Source of the DNA: Romboutsia ilealis
GTDB lineage: Bacteria; Bacillota; Clostridia; Peptostreptococcales; Peptostreptococcaceae
Direction: 5' to 3'
Length of the DNA: 39,338 nucleotides
Assembly (NCBI RefSeq): GCF_900015215.1
Contig: NZ_LN555523.1
Coordinates: 2,442,691-2,482,028 of the forward strand
Shown here piece after piece: positions 26,646-39,338 of the stretch. Each line of letters opens with the position of its first letter. Within the stretch, counting starts at the first letter, position 1. Made by a program: the position numbers and the translations under genes. The notes below the pieces were generated by a model that saw only the letters and a program-made list of their open reading frames with translations, was not told the origin of the DNA and did no database searches.

Positions 26646-27761
26646 ATGCGACTAAATAATTTACAATTAGTGAATTTCAGAAATTATAATAATTTATATT
26701 TAGAATTTAATAAAAAAGTTAATCTTCTTTTAGGAAAAAATGGTCAAGGGAAGACGAATATAGTAGAATCTATATATATGTTATCTTTTGGAAAATCATT
26801 TAGAACTAGCAGAGATAAAGAAATTATAAAATTTGATACTGAAAATTTGTATGTTGGTGGTAGTTTTTCAAAAGAACATACAGATGGTCTAATAGAGATA
26901 GCAATTGGAAAGAATAAAAAGGGTATAAAGGTAAACAAAATTCACATACAAAAGATTCATGAATTACTTGGAAATTTAAACGTTGTTATATTTTCACCGG
27001 AAGATCTTAGATTAGTTAAAGAAGGTCCAAAGGAAAGAAGATCGTTTATTGATAAAGAAATTAGTCAAATTATGCCTAAATATTATAATTATCTTACTAA
27101 TTATAATAAAGTACTTTTTCAAAGAAATCAGTTACTAAAAACTAATAACGTAGATGAAGCATTACTAGATGTTTATGATGAAAGTTTAGCTAGATATGGA
27201 AGTTATCTATATATTTTAAGACGAGATTTTATAAAAAAAATAGCAGATATATCTAAAAATATGCATTTTAAATTGACAAATTCAATTGAAGAATTATCAA
27301 TTACATATAAAAGCCAGATTGATATAAACGATGACGATACTATTGATAGCATATATAATAAATTCTTAGATAAACTTGTTTCAAGTAGGAAGCATGATAT
27401 TGATGTAAGAACAACTAGATATGGTTTACATAAAGACGATCTAAATATATATGTAAATGGGTTAGATGTTAGACTTTATGGATCACAAGGACAACAAAGA
27501 ACAGCGTCTATTTCATTAAAATTATCTGAAATAGAGCTTATAAAAAATGAAGTTGGAGAATACCCAATTCTAATTTTAGATGATGTATTTAGTGAATTAG
27601 ATGAAACAAGACAAAAACTATTGATAGATAACTTGAGTGTAGTTCAAATGTTTATAACTACCGCTGAAGTTTCACATATAAATATATTTAATAAAAGTAA
27701 TACAACCATTTTTAGGATTGAAAATGGACAAGTTATTAATATAGAGAATGGAGGGAACTAG
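26646..27761 (+). CDS. recF: DNA replication and repair protein RecF
   Basis: SMC-like ATPase that helps load RecA at gaps with RecO and RecR. The 371-residue protein has Walker A GKNGQGKTNIVESIY (about 34-48), FGKSFR, the ABC signature region LYGSQGQQRTASISLKL, and Walker B ILILDDVFSELDETR. ATG start behind AAAGGAGAG. Its TAG directly abuts the gyrB ATG, so the two are probably translationally coupled. Confidence 0.97.
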   Translation: MRLNNLQLVNFRNYNNLYLEFNKKVNLLLGKNGQGKTNIVESIYMLSFGKSFRTSRDKEIIKFDTENLYVGGSFSKEHTDGLIEIAIGKNKKGIKVNKIHIQKIHELLGNLNVVIFSPEDLRLVKEGPKERRSFIDKEISQIMPKYYNYLTNYNKVLFQRNQLLKTNNVDEALLDVYDESLARYGSYLYILRRDFIKKIADISKNMHFKLTNSIEELSITYKSQIDINDDDTIDSIYNKFLDKLVSSRKHDIDVRTTRYGLHKDDLNIYVNGLDVRLYGSQGQQRTASISLKLSEIELIKNEVGEYPILILDDVFSELDETRQKLLIDNLSVVQMFITTAEVSHINIFNKSNTTIFRIENGQVINIENGGN

Positions 27762-29663
<1,902 letters not shown>

Positions 29664-29680
29664 AAAGGGGATGAGTATCA

Positions 29681-32107
29681 ATGGAAGAAAATAATAGAAT
29701 ACTCCCTATTGAAATAGCAGAAGAAATGAAAAAGTCTTATATAGACTATTCTATGAGTGTTATAGTTGGTAGAGCTCTTCCGGATGTAAGAGATGGATTA
29801 AAACCAGTTCATAGAAGAATATTATATTCAATGAATGAATTAAATTTAACACCAGATAAACCATATAGAAAGTCTGCCCGTATAGTTGGGGACGTTCTAG
29901 GGAAGTATCATCCACACGGAGATTCAGCAGTTTATTTAGCAATGGTTAGAATGGCTCAAGATTTCGCAACTAGGGGACTTTTAGTTGATGGACATGGTAA
30001 CTTTGGTTCTGTAGATGGTGATTCGCCAGCCGCAATGCGTTATACAGAAGCAAAAATGACTAAATTATCTCTTGAATTATTAAGAGATATAGAAAAGGAA
30101 ACAGTTGATTTCGTACCTAACTTTGATGAATCATTAAAAGAACCATCAGTATTACCATCAAGATATCCAAATCTTTTAGTTAATGGATCTAATGGTATAG
30201 CCGTTGGTATGGCTACATCTATACCACCTCATAACTTAGGTGAAGTAATAGATGCAACGGTACATTTAATAGATAACGAAGAATGTTCTGTTGAAGATTT
30301 AATGCAATTTATAAAAGGTCCAGATTTCCCAACAGCAGCGTTAATAATGGGTAAAGAAAACATTGCTGAGGCATATAGAACTGGTAGAGGTAAGGTTAAA
30401 GTTAGAGCTAGAGCGGTAATTGAAGAATTACCAAAAGGAAAACAACAAATAGTAGTAACTGAAATACCTTATCAAGTTAATAAAGCTAAGTTAGTTGAAA
30501 GAATAGCTGAATTAGTTAAAGACAAAAAGATAGAAGGAATATCTGATCTTAGAGATGAAAGTAATAGAAATGGGATGAGAATAGTTATAGAGCTTAAAAG
30601 AGATGTTAATGCTAATATAGTATTAAATAACTTATATAAACATTCTCAAATGGAAGATACATTTAGTGTAATAATGCTTGCATTAGTAAATGGTCAACCT
30701 AAAGTATTAAATCTTAAACAAATACTATATCATTATGTACAACATCAAAAAGATGTAGTAACTAGACGTACTAAATTTGAACTAAATAAAGCTGAAGCGA
30801 GAGCACATATATTAGAAGGATTAAGAATAGCTTTAGATAATATAGATGCAGTTATAAGCTTAATAAGAGCTTCTAAAACTACTCAAGAAGCTAAAGCTGG
30901 TTTAATTGAGAAGTTTGGATTAACTGATATACAAGCTCAAGCTATATTAGATATGAGACTTCAAAGGCTTACTGGATTAGAAAGAGATAAGATAGAAGCT
31001 GAGTATGAAGAATTAATAAAGAAAATTAATAGATTAAAAGAAATCTTAGCTAATGAAAGATTACTTCTTAACGTAATAAAAGAAGAAATGCTTATAATAA
31101 AAGAAAATTATGCAGATGAAAGAAGAACTGAAATAAGACATGCTGAAGGCGAAATAGATATGAGAGATCTTATAGATGATGAAGAAATAGCAATAACTCT
31201 TACTCATTTTGGATATATCAAGAGACTTCCAGCTGATACTTATAAGAGTCAAAAAAGAGGCGGTAGAGGAATATCTGCTCTTACGACAAGAGAAGAAGAC
31301 TTTGTAAAACATTTAGTAAGTACAACTACACATAGTAGATTACTGTTCTTTACAAATAAAGGTAGAGTATTTAGACTAAATGCTTATGAAATACCTGAAG
31401 GTAAGAGACAAGCAAAAGGAACTGCTATTGTAAACTTACTTCAATTAGGTCCTAACGAAAAAATAGCTACACTACTAGCTATAGATGAAAAGGATGAAAA
31501 CAAATACTTATTATTAGCTACTAAAAATGGTATAGTTAAGAAAACTAACCGTGAGGAATTCAAAAACATAAATAAATCTGGATTAATAGCTATAGGTTTA
31601 AGAGAAGATGATGAACTTATAGGCGTTAAAGTAACTGATGGAAACAAAGATGTTCTTTTAGTGACAAAAGAAGGTATGTCTATAAGATTTGATGAAAATG
31701 ACATAAGACCGATGGGAAGAACAGCTATGGGGGTTAAGGGTATAACATTATCTAATGAGGATAAAGTTGTATCTATGAGCTTATGTGAAGAAGGTACTGA
31801 TGTATTAGTAGTTAGTGAAAATGGATTTGGAAAAAGAACAGATATAAATGAATATAGAACTCAGATAAGAGCAGGAAAAGGAATAAAAACTTACAACATA
31901 GCTGAAAAGACAGGAAAACTTGTTGGAGCAGAAATGGTAAATGAAGATGATGAAATGATGATAATAAACTCTGATGGTGTACTTATAAGATTAAGAGTTA
32001 ATGAAATTTCATTATTCGGAAGAGTAACTAGTGGAGTTAAGTTAATGAAAACTGACGACGAAGTCAATGTAGTTTCTATTTCAAAAATAAAGATGGAAGA
32101 AGAATAG
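29681..32107 (+). CDS. gyrA: DNA gyrase subunit A
   Basis: Breakage-reunion subunit of gyrase, 808 residues. Catalytic Tyr121 lies in [10 protein letters not shown]. The C-terminal beta-pinwheel has the GyrA-box QKRGGRG, which separates gyrase from topoisomerase IV ParC. The quinolone region reads [19 protein letters not shown], with Ser82 (E. coli Ser83) and Leu86 where E. coli has Asp87. ATG start behind AAAGGGGATG. The stop lies inside the terminator hairpin. Confidence 0.98.
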   Translation: MEENNRILPIEIAEEMKKSYIDYSMSVIVGRALPDVRDGLKPVHRRILYSMNELNLTPDKPYRKSARIVGDVLGKYHPHGDSAVYLAMVRMAQDFATRGLLVDGHGNFGSVDGDSPAAMRYTEAKMTKLSLELLRDIEKETVDFVPNFDESLKEPSVLPSRYPNLLVNGSNGIAVGMATSIPPHNLGEVIDATVHLIDNEECSVEDLMQFIKGPDFPTAALIMGKENIAEAYRTGRGKVKVRARAVIEELPKGKQQIVVTEIPYQVNKAKLVERIAELVKDKKIEGISDLRDESNRNGMRIVIELKRDVNANIVLNNLYKHSQMEDTFSVIMLALVNGQPKVLNLKQILYHYVQHQKDVVTRRTKFELNKAEARAHILEGLRIALDNIDAVISLIRASKTTQEAKAGLIEKFGLTDIQAQAILDMRLQRLTGLERDKIEAEYEELIKKINRLKEILANERLLLNVIKEEMLIIKENYADERRTEIRHAEGEIDMRDLIDDEEIAITLTHFGYIKRLPADTYKSQKRGGRGISALTTREEDFVKHLVSTTTHSRLLFFTNKGRVFRLNAYEIPEGKRQAKGTAIVNLLQLGPNEKIATLLAIDEKDENKYLLLATKNGIVKKTNREEFKNINKSGLIAIGLREDDELIGVKVTDGNKDVLLVTKEGMSIRFDENDIRPMGRTAMGVKGITLSNEDKVVSMSLCEEGTDVLVVSENGFGKRTDINEYRTQIRAGKGIKTYNIAEKTGKLVGAEMVNEDDEMMIINSDGVLIRLRVNEISLFGRVTSGVKLMKTDDEVNVVSISKIKMEEE

Positions 32108-32127
32108 GATTATATCCTATTCTTTTT
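32101..32127 (+). terminator. gyrA terminator
   Basis: AGAATAGGAT (32101-32110), three-base loop, ATCCTATTCT (32114-32123), then T4. It overlaps the gyrA stop codon and separates the gyrase genes from the SigB module. Confidence 0.9.
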
Positions 32128-32182
32128 GCTAACTTTATATATACATATATATAAATAATTTAATTTTAGAGGAGGAAATATT

Positions 32183-32470
32183 ATGAGTAAAAAGAGTGGA
32201 AATTTTTTATTATTAGGAGCACTAATAGGTTTTATAGCTGGTCTATTCCTTGCACCTAAAAAAGGTTCTGAATTAAGAAAAGATGCAAAAAATAAATTAG
32301 ATGAAATTAAAGAAAATCCAAAGGATGTTTTACAAGGAACATTTGATGATGTAAAAGAAAAAATCAACGATTTTATAGATGATAACTTTGTAGAAGACGA
32401 TAATATACATATATCTGAAGATGAAATTGTGATAAGTAAAACATTTAGTAACGAGGGAGATAATAAGTAA
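32183..32470 (+). CDS. YtxH domain protein
   Basis: A 95-residue protein with one membrane helix near the N-terminus (FLLLGALIGFIAGLFLAP, about 8-25), the YtxH hallmark APKKGSELRKDAKNKLDE right after it, and an acidic tail. YtxH proteins are general-stress proteins of unknown mechanism in Bacillus. ATG start with GAGGAGG. Its TAA overlaps the ATG of the next gene, and it opens the run leading to rsbV-rsbW-sigB, so SigB control is plausible; I could not find a convincing SigB promoter. Confidence 0.85.
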   Translation: MSKKSGNFLLLGALIGFIAGLFLAPKKGSELRKDAKNKLDEIKENPKDVLQGTFDDVKEKINDFIDDNFVEDDNIHISEDEIVISKTFSNEGDNK

Positions 32471-32730
32471 TGAATACTTTGGGATGGCAGATAGGGGCAT
32501 TTTTAATAGGAGCCTCAGCTTTAATTATAGCTATATATATAGGGAAATTACTAAATACTACTAATAAAGTTGTAGAAAAAGTATATAAAATTATAGACTA
32601 TAACGAAAGACACATACATGAAACTATAGAAAATGTGGCATCAATAACAACATATACAGAAGAAATAGTTAGTATGCTAAGTAAGATTACAAGTATAACG
32701 AAAGTATTCAGATTTGTAAAAAGGAGATAA
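32470..32730 (+). CDS. DUF948-like small membrane protein
   Basis: An 86-residue protein with one N-terminal membrane helix (IGAFLIGASALIIAIYIGKLL, about 8-28) followed by a long amphipathic helical region and a basic end (FRFVKRR). It resembles DUF948 proteins, which are typically paired with YtxH proteins. Its ATG overlaps the ytxH stop as TAATG, so translation is coupled. Function unknown. Confidence 0.75.
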   Translation: MNTLGWQIGAFLIGASALIIAIYIGKLLNTTNKVVEKVYKIIDYNERHIHETIENVASITTYTEEIVSMLSKITSITKVFRFVKRR

Positions 32731-32748
32731 CAATAAGGAGGAATTAGA

Positions 32749-33066
32749 ATGTCAATGAATATAGATTCTAAATTAAATAACGAAAATAGTTTTTGGGATA
32801 TATCTCTTCGAGGAGAGTTAGATGTATCAACAGCAGATAAGTTAAAAGAGCATTTACATAATTTAGCTGACGAAAAAATATTAGATATGAAGATAAATCT
32901 TGAGAACTTAGATTATATAGATTCTACGGGCCTAGGTGCTATGATAGGTGTTTTAAAGAAGCTAAAAACGGATAATAAAGAAATATATATAATAAATCCA
33001 AAGAGTAACGTAAAAAAGATTTTTACTATAACAGGTCTAGATAAAATATTTAAAGTGGAGGGATAG
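32749..33066 (+). CDS. rsbV: anti-sigma factor antagonist RsbV (STAS domain)
   Basis: A 105-residue single STAS domain. When unphosphorylated it binds RsbW and frees SigB. The phosphorylation site lies in YIDSTGLGAM, most likely Ser59 (Thr60 follows). ATG start behind AAGGAGG. It precedes rsbW by three bases. No PP2C phosphatase to reset it is encoded in this window; in C. difficile the cognate phosphatase RsbZ is encoded elsewhere. An SpoIIAA identity is less likely given the gyrA-adjacent locus. Confidence 0.88.
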   Translation: MSMNIDSKLNNENSFWDISLRGELDVSTADKLKEHLHNLADEKILDMKINLENLDYIDSTGLGAMIGVLKKLKTDNKEIYIINPKSNVKKIFTITGLDKIFKVEG

Positions 33067-33069
33067 AGT

Positions 33070-33477
33070 TTGACTTGTGAAACTATAAAAATGGAGATAA
33101 GTGCTAATCCTGATTTTGTAAGTATAATAAGATTAACTACTTCAGGTATAGCTAATAAGATAGGCTTTTCAATAGATGATATAGAAGATATGAAAGTAGC
33201 AGTATCAGAAGCTTGTACTAATGCTATAAAGCATAGTGATGATGAAAGCGTAAGTATAACATATACTATATTAGAAAATGGATTAGATATAGAAATAAAA
33301 GATAATGGAAAAGGGTACGATGTAAAATCAATAGCTACACCTGATTTAACACAACCAAAAGAAAATGGATTAGGATTATTTATAATCCAAACACTAATGG
33401 ATGATGTGAAGATAGAATCAAAAGACAACCAAGGAACAATAATAAAAATGACTAAGTATTTAGGAGTTGATATTTAA
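33070..33477 (+). CDS. rsbW: anti-sigma-B factor and serine kinase RsbW
   Basis: A 135-residue GHKL-type kinase that sequesters SigB and phosphorylates RsbV. N box: VSEACTNAIKH (Glu47, Asn51). G1 box: DNGKGYD (from Asp78). G2 box: NGLGLFII (from Asn99). I accept the TTG at 33070, preceded by GGAGGG; an ATG seven codons later is possible. The stop overlaps the sigB ATG as TAATG, giving coupled, balanced synthesis of sigma and anti-sigma. Confidence 0.9.
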   Translation: MTCETIKMEISANPDFVSIIRLTTSGIANKIGFSIDDIEDMKVAVSEACTNAIKHSDDESVSITYTILENGLDIEIKDNGKGYDVKSIATPDLTQPKENGLGLFIIQTLMDDVKIESKDNQGTIIKMTKYLGVDI

Positions 33478-34253
33478 TGAAGAATGTAGCTAATGCTACA
33501 AATTACCTAGATATAGATACAAAAGAGTTATTTAGGATATATAGTAAAGATAAAGATAATAAGGATGTTAGAAATATTCTTATTGAAAGACATTTATATT
33601 TAGTAAACTTGTTAGCTAAAAAGTATATTAATAAAGGTGTTGAATATGAAGATTTATATCAAGTAGGATCTTTAGCACTAATATATGCAATAGATAGATA
33701 TGATATAGAAAAAGGGTATGAGTTTTCAAGTTTTGCAACACCAACAATAATAGGTGAAATAAAGAAATACTTTAGAGATAAAGTATGGGCCTTAAGAGTT
33801 CCAAGAAGAGTTCAAGAGCTAAGCAAAAAAATAAGTGAAGCTAAAGTGGCACTTGAGCAAGAAAATAAGACTCATCCAAAGGTAAAAGATATATCTGACT
33901 ATATAGGTTGTACTGAAGAAGAGGTTTTAGAAGCGATGGAAGCATCTTATGGATACCAGCCAATATCTTTAGATTCATCTGGCAATGATGACTCAGAAGA
34001 TAAAGATATCACGCTTATAGATAAAATCGGTGAAGAGGAAAGTAGTTTTAATAATATAGAACAAAAAGATTTTATAAATAAATTTATGGAAAGTTTAAAT
34101 GAACTAGAAGTTAAAATATTTAAAGATAGATTCTTTTTAGATAAAACTCAATCTATAATAGCAAAAGAGTTAGAAATATCTCAAATGACAGTCTCTAGAA
34201 TAGAAAAAAAGATTGTTGAGAAACTTAGAAAAGAGTACGAAAAGCACTTGTAG
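33477..34253 (+). CDS. sigB: RNA polymerase sigma factor SigB
   Basis: Stress-response sigma factor of the SigB/SigF/SigG group, 258 residues. Region 2: EDLYQVGSLALIYAIDRYD and FSSFATPTIIGEIKKYFRD. Region 3: VPRRVQELSKKI. Region 4 HTH: KTQSIIAKELEISQMTVSRI. In C. difficile SigB controls oxidative, nitrosative and acid stress genes. Its rsbVW-sigB locus next to gyrA matches that species. Only 31 bases lie between the stop and the -35 of the rRNA promoter, with no GC-rich terminator. Confidence 0.92.
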   Translation: MKNVANATNYLDIDTKELFRIYSKDKDNKDVRNILIERHLYLVNLLAKKYINKGVEYEDLYQVGSLALIYAIDRYDIEKGYEFSSFATPTIIGEIKKYFRDKVWALRVPRRVQELSKKISEAKVALEQENKTHPKVKDISDYIGCTEEEVLEAMEASYGYQPISLDSSGNDDSEDKDITLIDKIGEEESSFNNIEQKDFINKFMESLNELEVKIFKDRFFLDKTQSIIAKELEISQMTVSRIEKKIVEKLRKEYEKHL

Positions 34254-34284
34254 AAAAAAATATAAAAATATTTTAAAAAAAGTA

Positions 34285-34313
34285 TTGACCTACTGTTTAA
34301 TATATAGTATATT
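34285..34313 (+). promoter_or_regulatory. rRNA operon promoter before 16S
   Basis: TTGACC (34285-34290), 17 bases, TATATT (34308-34313). The likely start is the G at 34321, consistent with GTP-initiated rRNA promoters in Firmicutes. The spacer contains ACCTACTGTTTAAT, a sequence found again after 16S. Confidence 0.85.
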
Positions 34314-34318
34314 ATTAC

Positions 34319-34341
34319 TTGTCCTTAAGAAAACAGGACAA
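34319..34341 (+). promoter_or_regulatory. 5' leader hairpin of the 16S transcript
   Basis: TTGTCC (34319-34324) pairs with GGACAA (34336-34341) around an 11-base loop starting TTAAGA. It begins at the predicted transcript start. The same ACTTGTCCTTAAGA module follows the 5S promoter at the same distance. A boxA-like CTTTGAAAA (34353-34361) and the 5' strand of the pre-16S stem (34361-34374) follow; 34375-34447 shows nothing further. Confidence 0.6.
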
Positions 34342-34447
34342 TCAAATAAGAACTTTGAAAATTAAACAGTAGGTTAATTTATAGAATTGAAACTAAACAA
34401 ACCAAGCCAGATATTCAGATAATGATTAGTCTGAGCAGGTAACAACT

Positions 34448-35963
<1,516 letters not shown>

Positions 35964-36012
35964 TTACCTACTGTTTAATTTTGAGGGTTCTTAATAAAAA
36001 TTAAAAACTCTA

Positions 36013-36041
36013 TTGACAATCTTCGACATATACTATAAAAT
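36013..36041 (+). promoter_or_regulatory. internal promoter in the 16S-23S spacer
   Basis: TTGACA (36013-36018), exactly 17 bases, TAAAAT (36036-36041), with a G at 36049 as likely start. It points at tRNA-Ala and 23S, whose first base is at 36066. No terminator precedes it in the spacer. Confidence 0.7.
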
Positions 36042-36065
36042 ATATATCGTTGTAAAAATAAATAC

Positions 36066-36141
36066 GGGGGTGTAGCTCAGCTGGGAGAGCACTTGCCTTG
36101 CACGCAAGGGGTCAGGAGTTCGATCCTCCTCATCTCCACCA
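36066..36141 (+). tRNA. tRNA-Ala (anticodon TGC)
   Basis: Cloverleaf with acceptor GGGGGTG/CATCTCC (two G-U pairs), D arm GCTCAGCTGGGAGAGC, anticodon arm CTTGCCTTGCACGCAAG with TGC, T arm AGGAGTTCGATCCTCCT and encoded CCA. Located in the 16S-23S spacer; no tRNA-Ile accompanies it. Confidence 0.97.
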
Positions 36142-36238
36142 TGTTTGTACTTTGAAAACTGCATAACATTTAGTGATATGACATCATTTTAAACATATAT
36201 AGACAAGAAAAGTCTTAAAAATTACACTTTTAATAACT

Positions 36239-39134
<2,896 letters not shown>

Positions 39135-39206
39135 AAAAGAAATGATGGAATTAAATGGTATGCAGTTTTCAGAGTACTAACTTTGAAAAAACTTTATAAA
39201 AAAGTA

Positions 39207-39235
39207 TTGACATTATTAATCGAAAATGTTAATAT
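39207..39235 (+). promoter_or_regulatory. internal promoter before 5S rRNA
   Basis: TTGACA (39207-39212), 17 bases, TAATAT (39230-39235); a TATTAT at 39233 is an alternative -10. It shares AAGTATTGAC upstream and ACTTGTCCTTAAGA downstream (39239-39252) with the 16S promoter at identical spacing, which strongly supports it. Confidence 0.72.
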
Positions 39236-39240
39236 TATAC

Positions 39241-39261
39241 TTGTCCTTAAGAGAAGGGCAA
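39241..39261 (+). promoter_or_regulatory. 5' leader hairpin of the 5S transcript
   Basis: TTGTCC (39241-39246) pairs with GGGCAA (39256-39261) including one U-G pair, around a nine-base loop starting TTAAGA. Counterpart of the hairpin at 34319-34341. Confidence 0.55.
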
Positions 39262-39268
39262 ACATATA

Positions 39269-39338
39269 ATGTGGTTATTATAGCAAAGAGGATACACCTG
39301 TTCCCATACCGAACACAGAAGTTAAGCTCTTTAGCGGC
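39269..39338 (+). rRNA. rrf: 5S ribosomal RNA, 3' end cut by the window
   Basis: The first 70 or so bases of 5S: ATGTGGTTATTATAGCAAAG, then the universal CCGAACACAGAAGTTAAGCTC. The gene runs off the end of the window. The 5' end is estimated by comparison with clostridial 5S rRNAs. Confidence 0.9.

Noticed and set aside
32913..33428. 171-codon minus-strand frame opposite rsbV/rsbW
   Set aside because: It is a mirror of two well-supported genes, its composition is low-complexity Ser/Ile/Phe-rich, and it runs against the strand bias of the whole arm.

Overview
The window spans the replication origin of a low-GC Gram-positive anaerobe, most likely a member of the Peptostreptococcaceae (Clostridioides, Paraclostridium, Romboutsia and Terrisporobacter relatives). 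Evidence: very AT-rich DNA outside the rRNA genes; the gene order around dnaA (rpmH-dnaA-dnaN-S4 protein-recF-gyrB-gyrA, then rsbV-rsbW-sigB and an rRNA operon); a left arm matching, as I recall it, the last genes of the Clostridioides difficile chromosome (purA, dnaB, rplI, gdpP, yybS, ..., an RstA-position regulator, parAB, noc, mnmG, mnmE, jag, yidC, rnpA); and a 16S sequence that is family-like but differs from my memory of C. difficile in the V1-V2 helix. Genus cannot be fixed from memory alone.

Layout. From base 1 to about 23.0 kb every gene is on the minus strand; from 23.6 kb to the end every gene is on the plus strand, so all are co-directional with forks leaving oriC. Left arm, read away from the origin: rpmH, rnpA-yidD-yidC-jag, mnmE-mnmG-rsmG, noc, parA-parB-cysteine desulfurase, an HTH/TPR regulator at the RstA position, a small sulfur/selenium-carrier cluster (yedF, DUF3343, DUF951), an aminotransferase, rpsF-ssb-rpsR, a MazG-like/yybS/gdpP/rplI/dnaB operon, purA and tRNA-Lys. 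Right arm: dnaA, dnaN, S4 protein, recF, gyrB, gyrA, a five-gene stress module (YtxH, DUF948-like, RsbV, RsbW, SigB), then 16S, tRNA-Ala, 23S and a 5S gene cut by the window end.

The origin is bipartite. One DnaA-box cluster lies between rpmH and dnaA. The second, between dnaA and dnaN, carries two abutting boxes, a run of DnaA-trio triplets and an A/T tract, i.e. the expected unwinding element. Further DnaA-box-like 9-mers cluster beside the dnaB helicase gene, 21 kb away.

Most of the content is conserved housekeeping machinery: initiation and replication (dnaA, dnaN, dnaB, ssb, gyrase, recF), segregation and nucleoid occlusion (parA, parB, noc), tRNA and rRNA modification (mnmE, mnmG, rsmG), membrane insertion (yidC, yidD, jag), and c-di-AMP turnover (gdpP). 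I see no insertion sequence, prophage, CRISPR array or defence island. The most interesting signals are regulatory: the rRNA operon appears split into three promoter-driven segments, two of which share a 5' hairpin module; extra DnaA boxes flank dnaB; a DnaA box fills the gap between the ribosome-binding site and start codon of dnaN; a parS-like site lies between mnmE and mnmG; and GyrA has leucine where quinolone-sensitive gyrases usually have an acidic residue.
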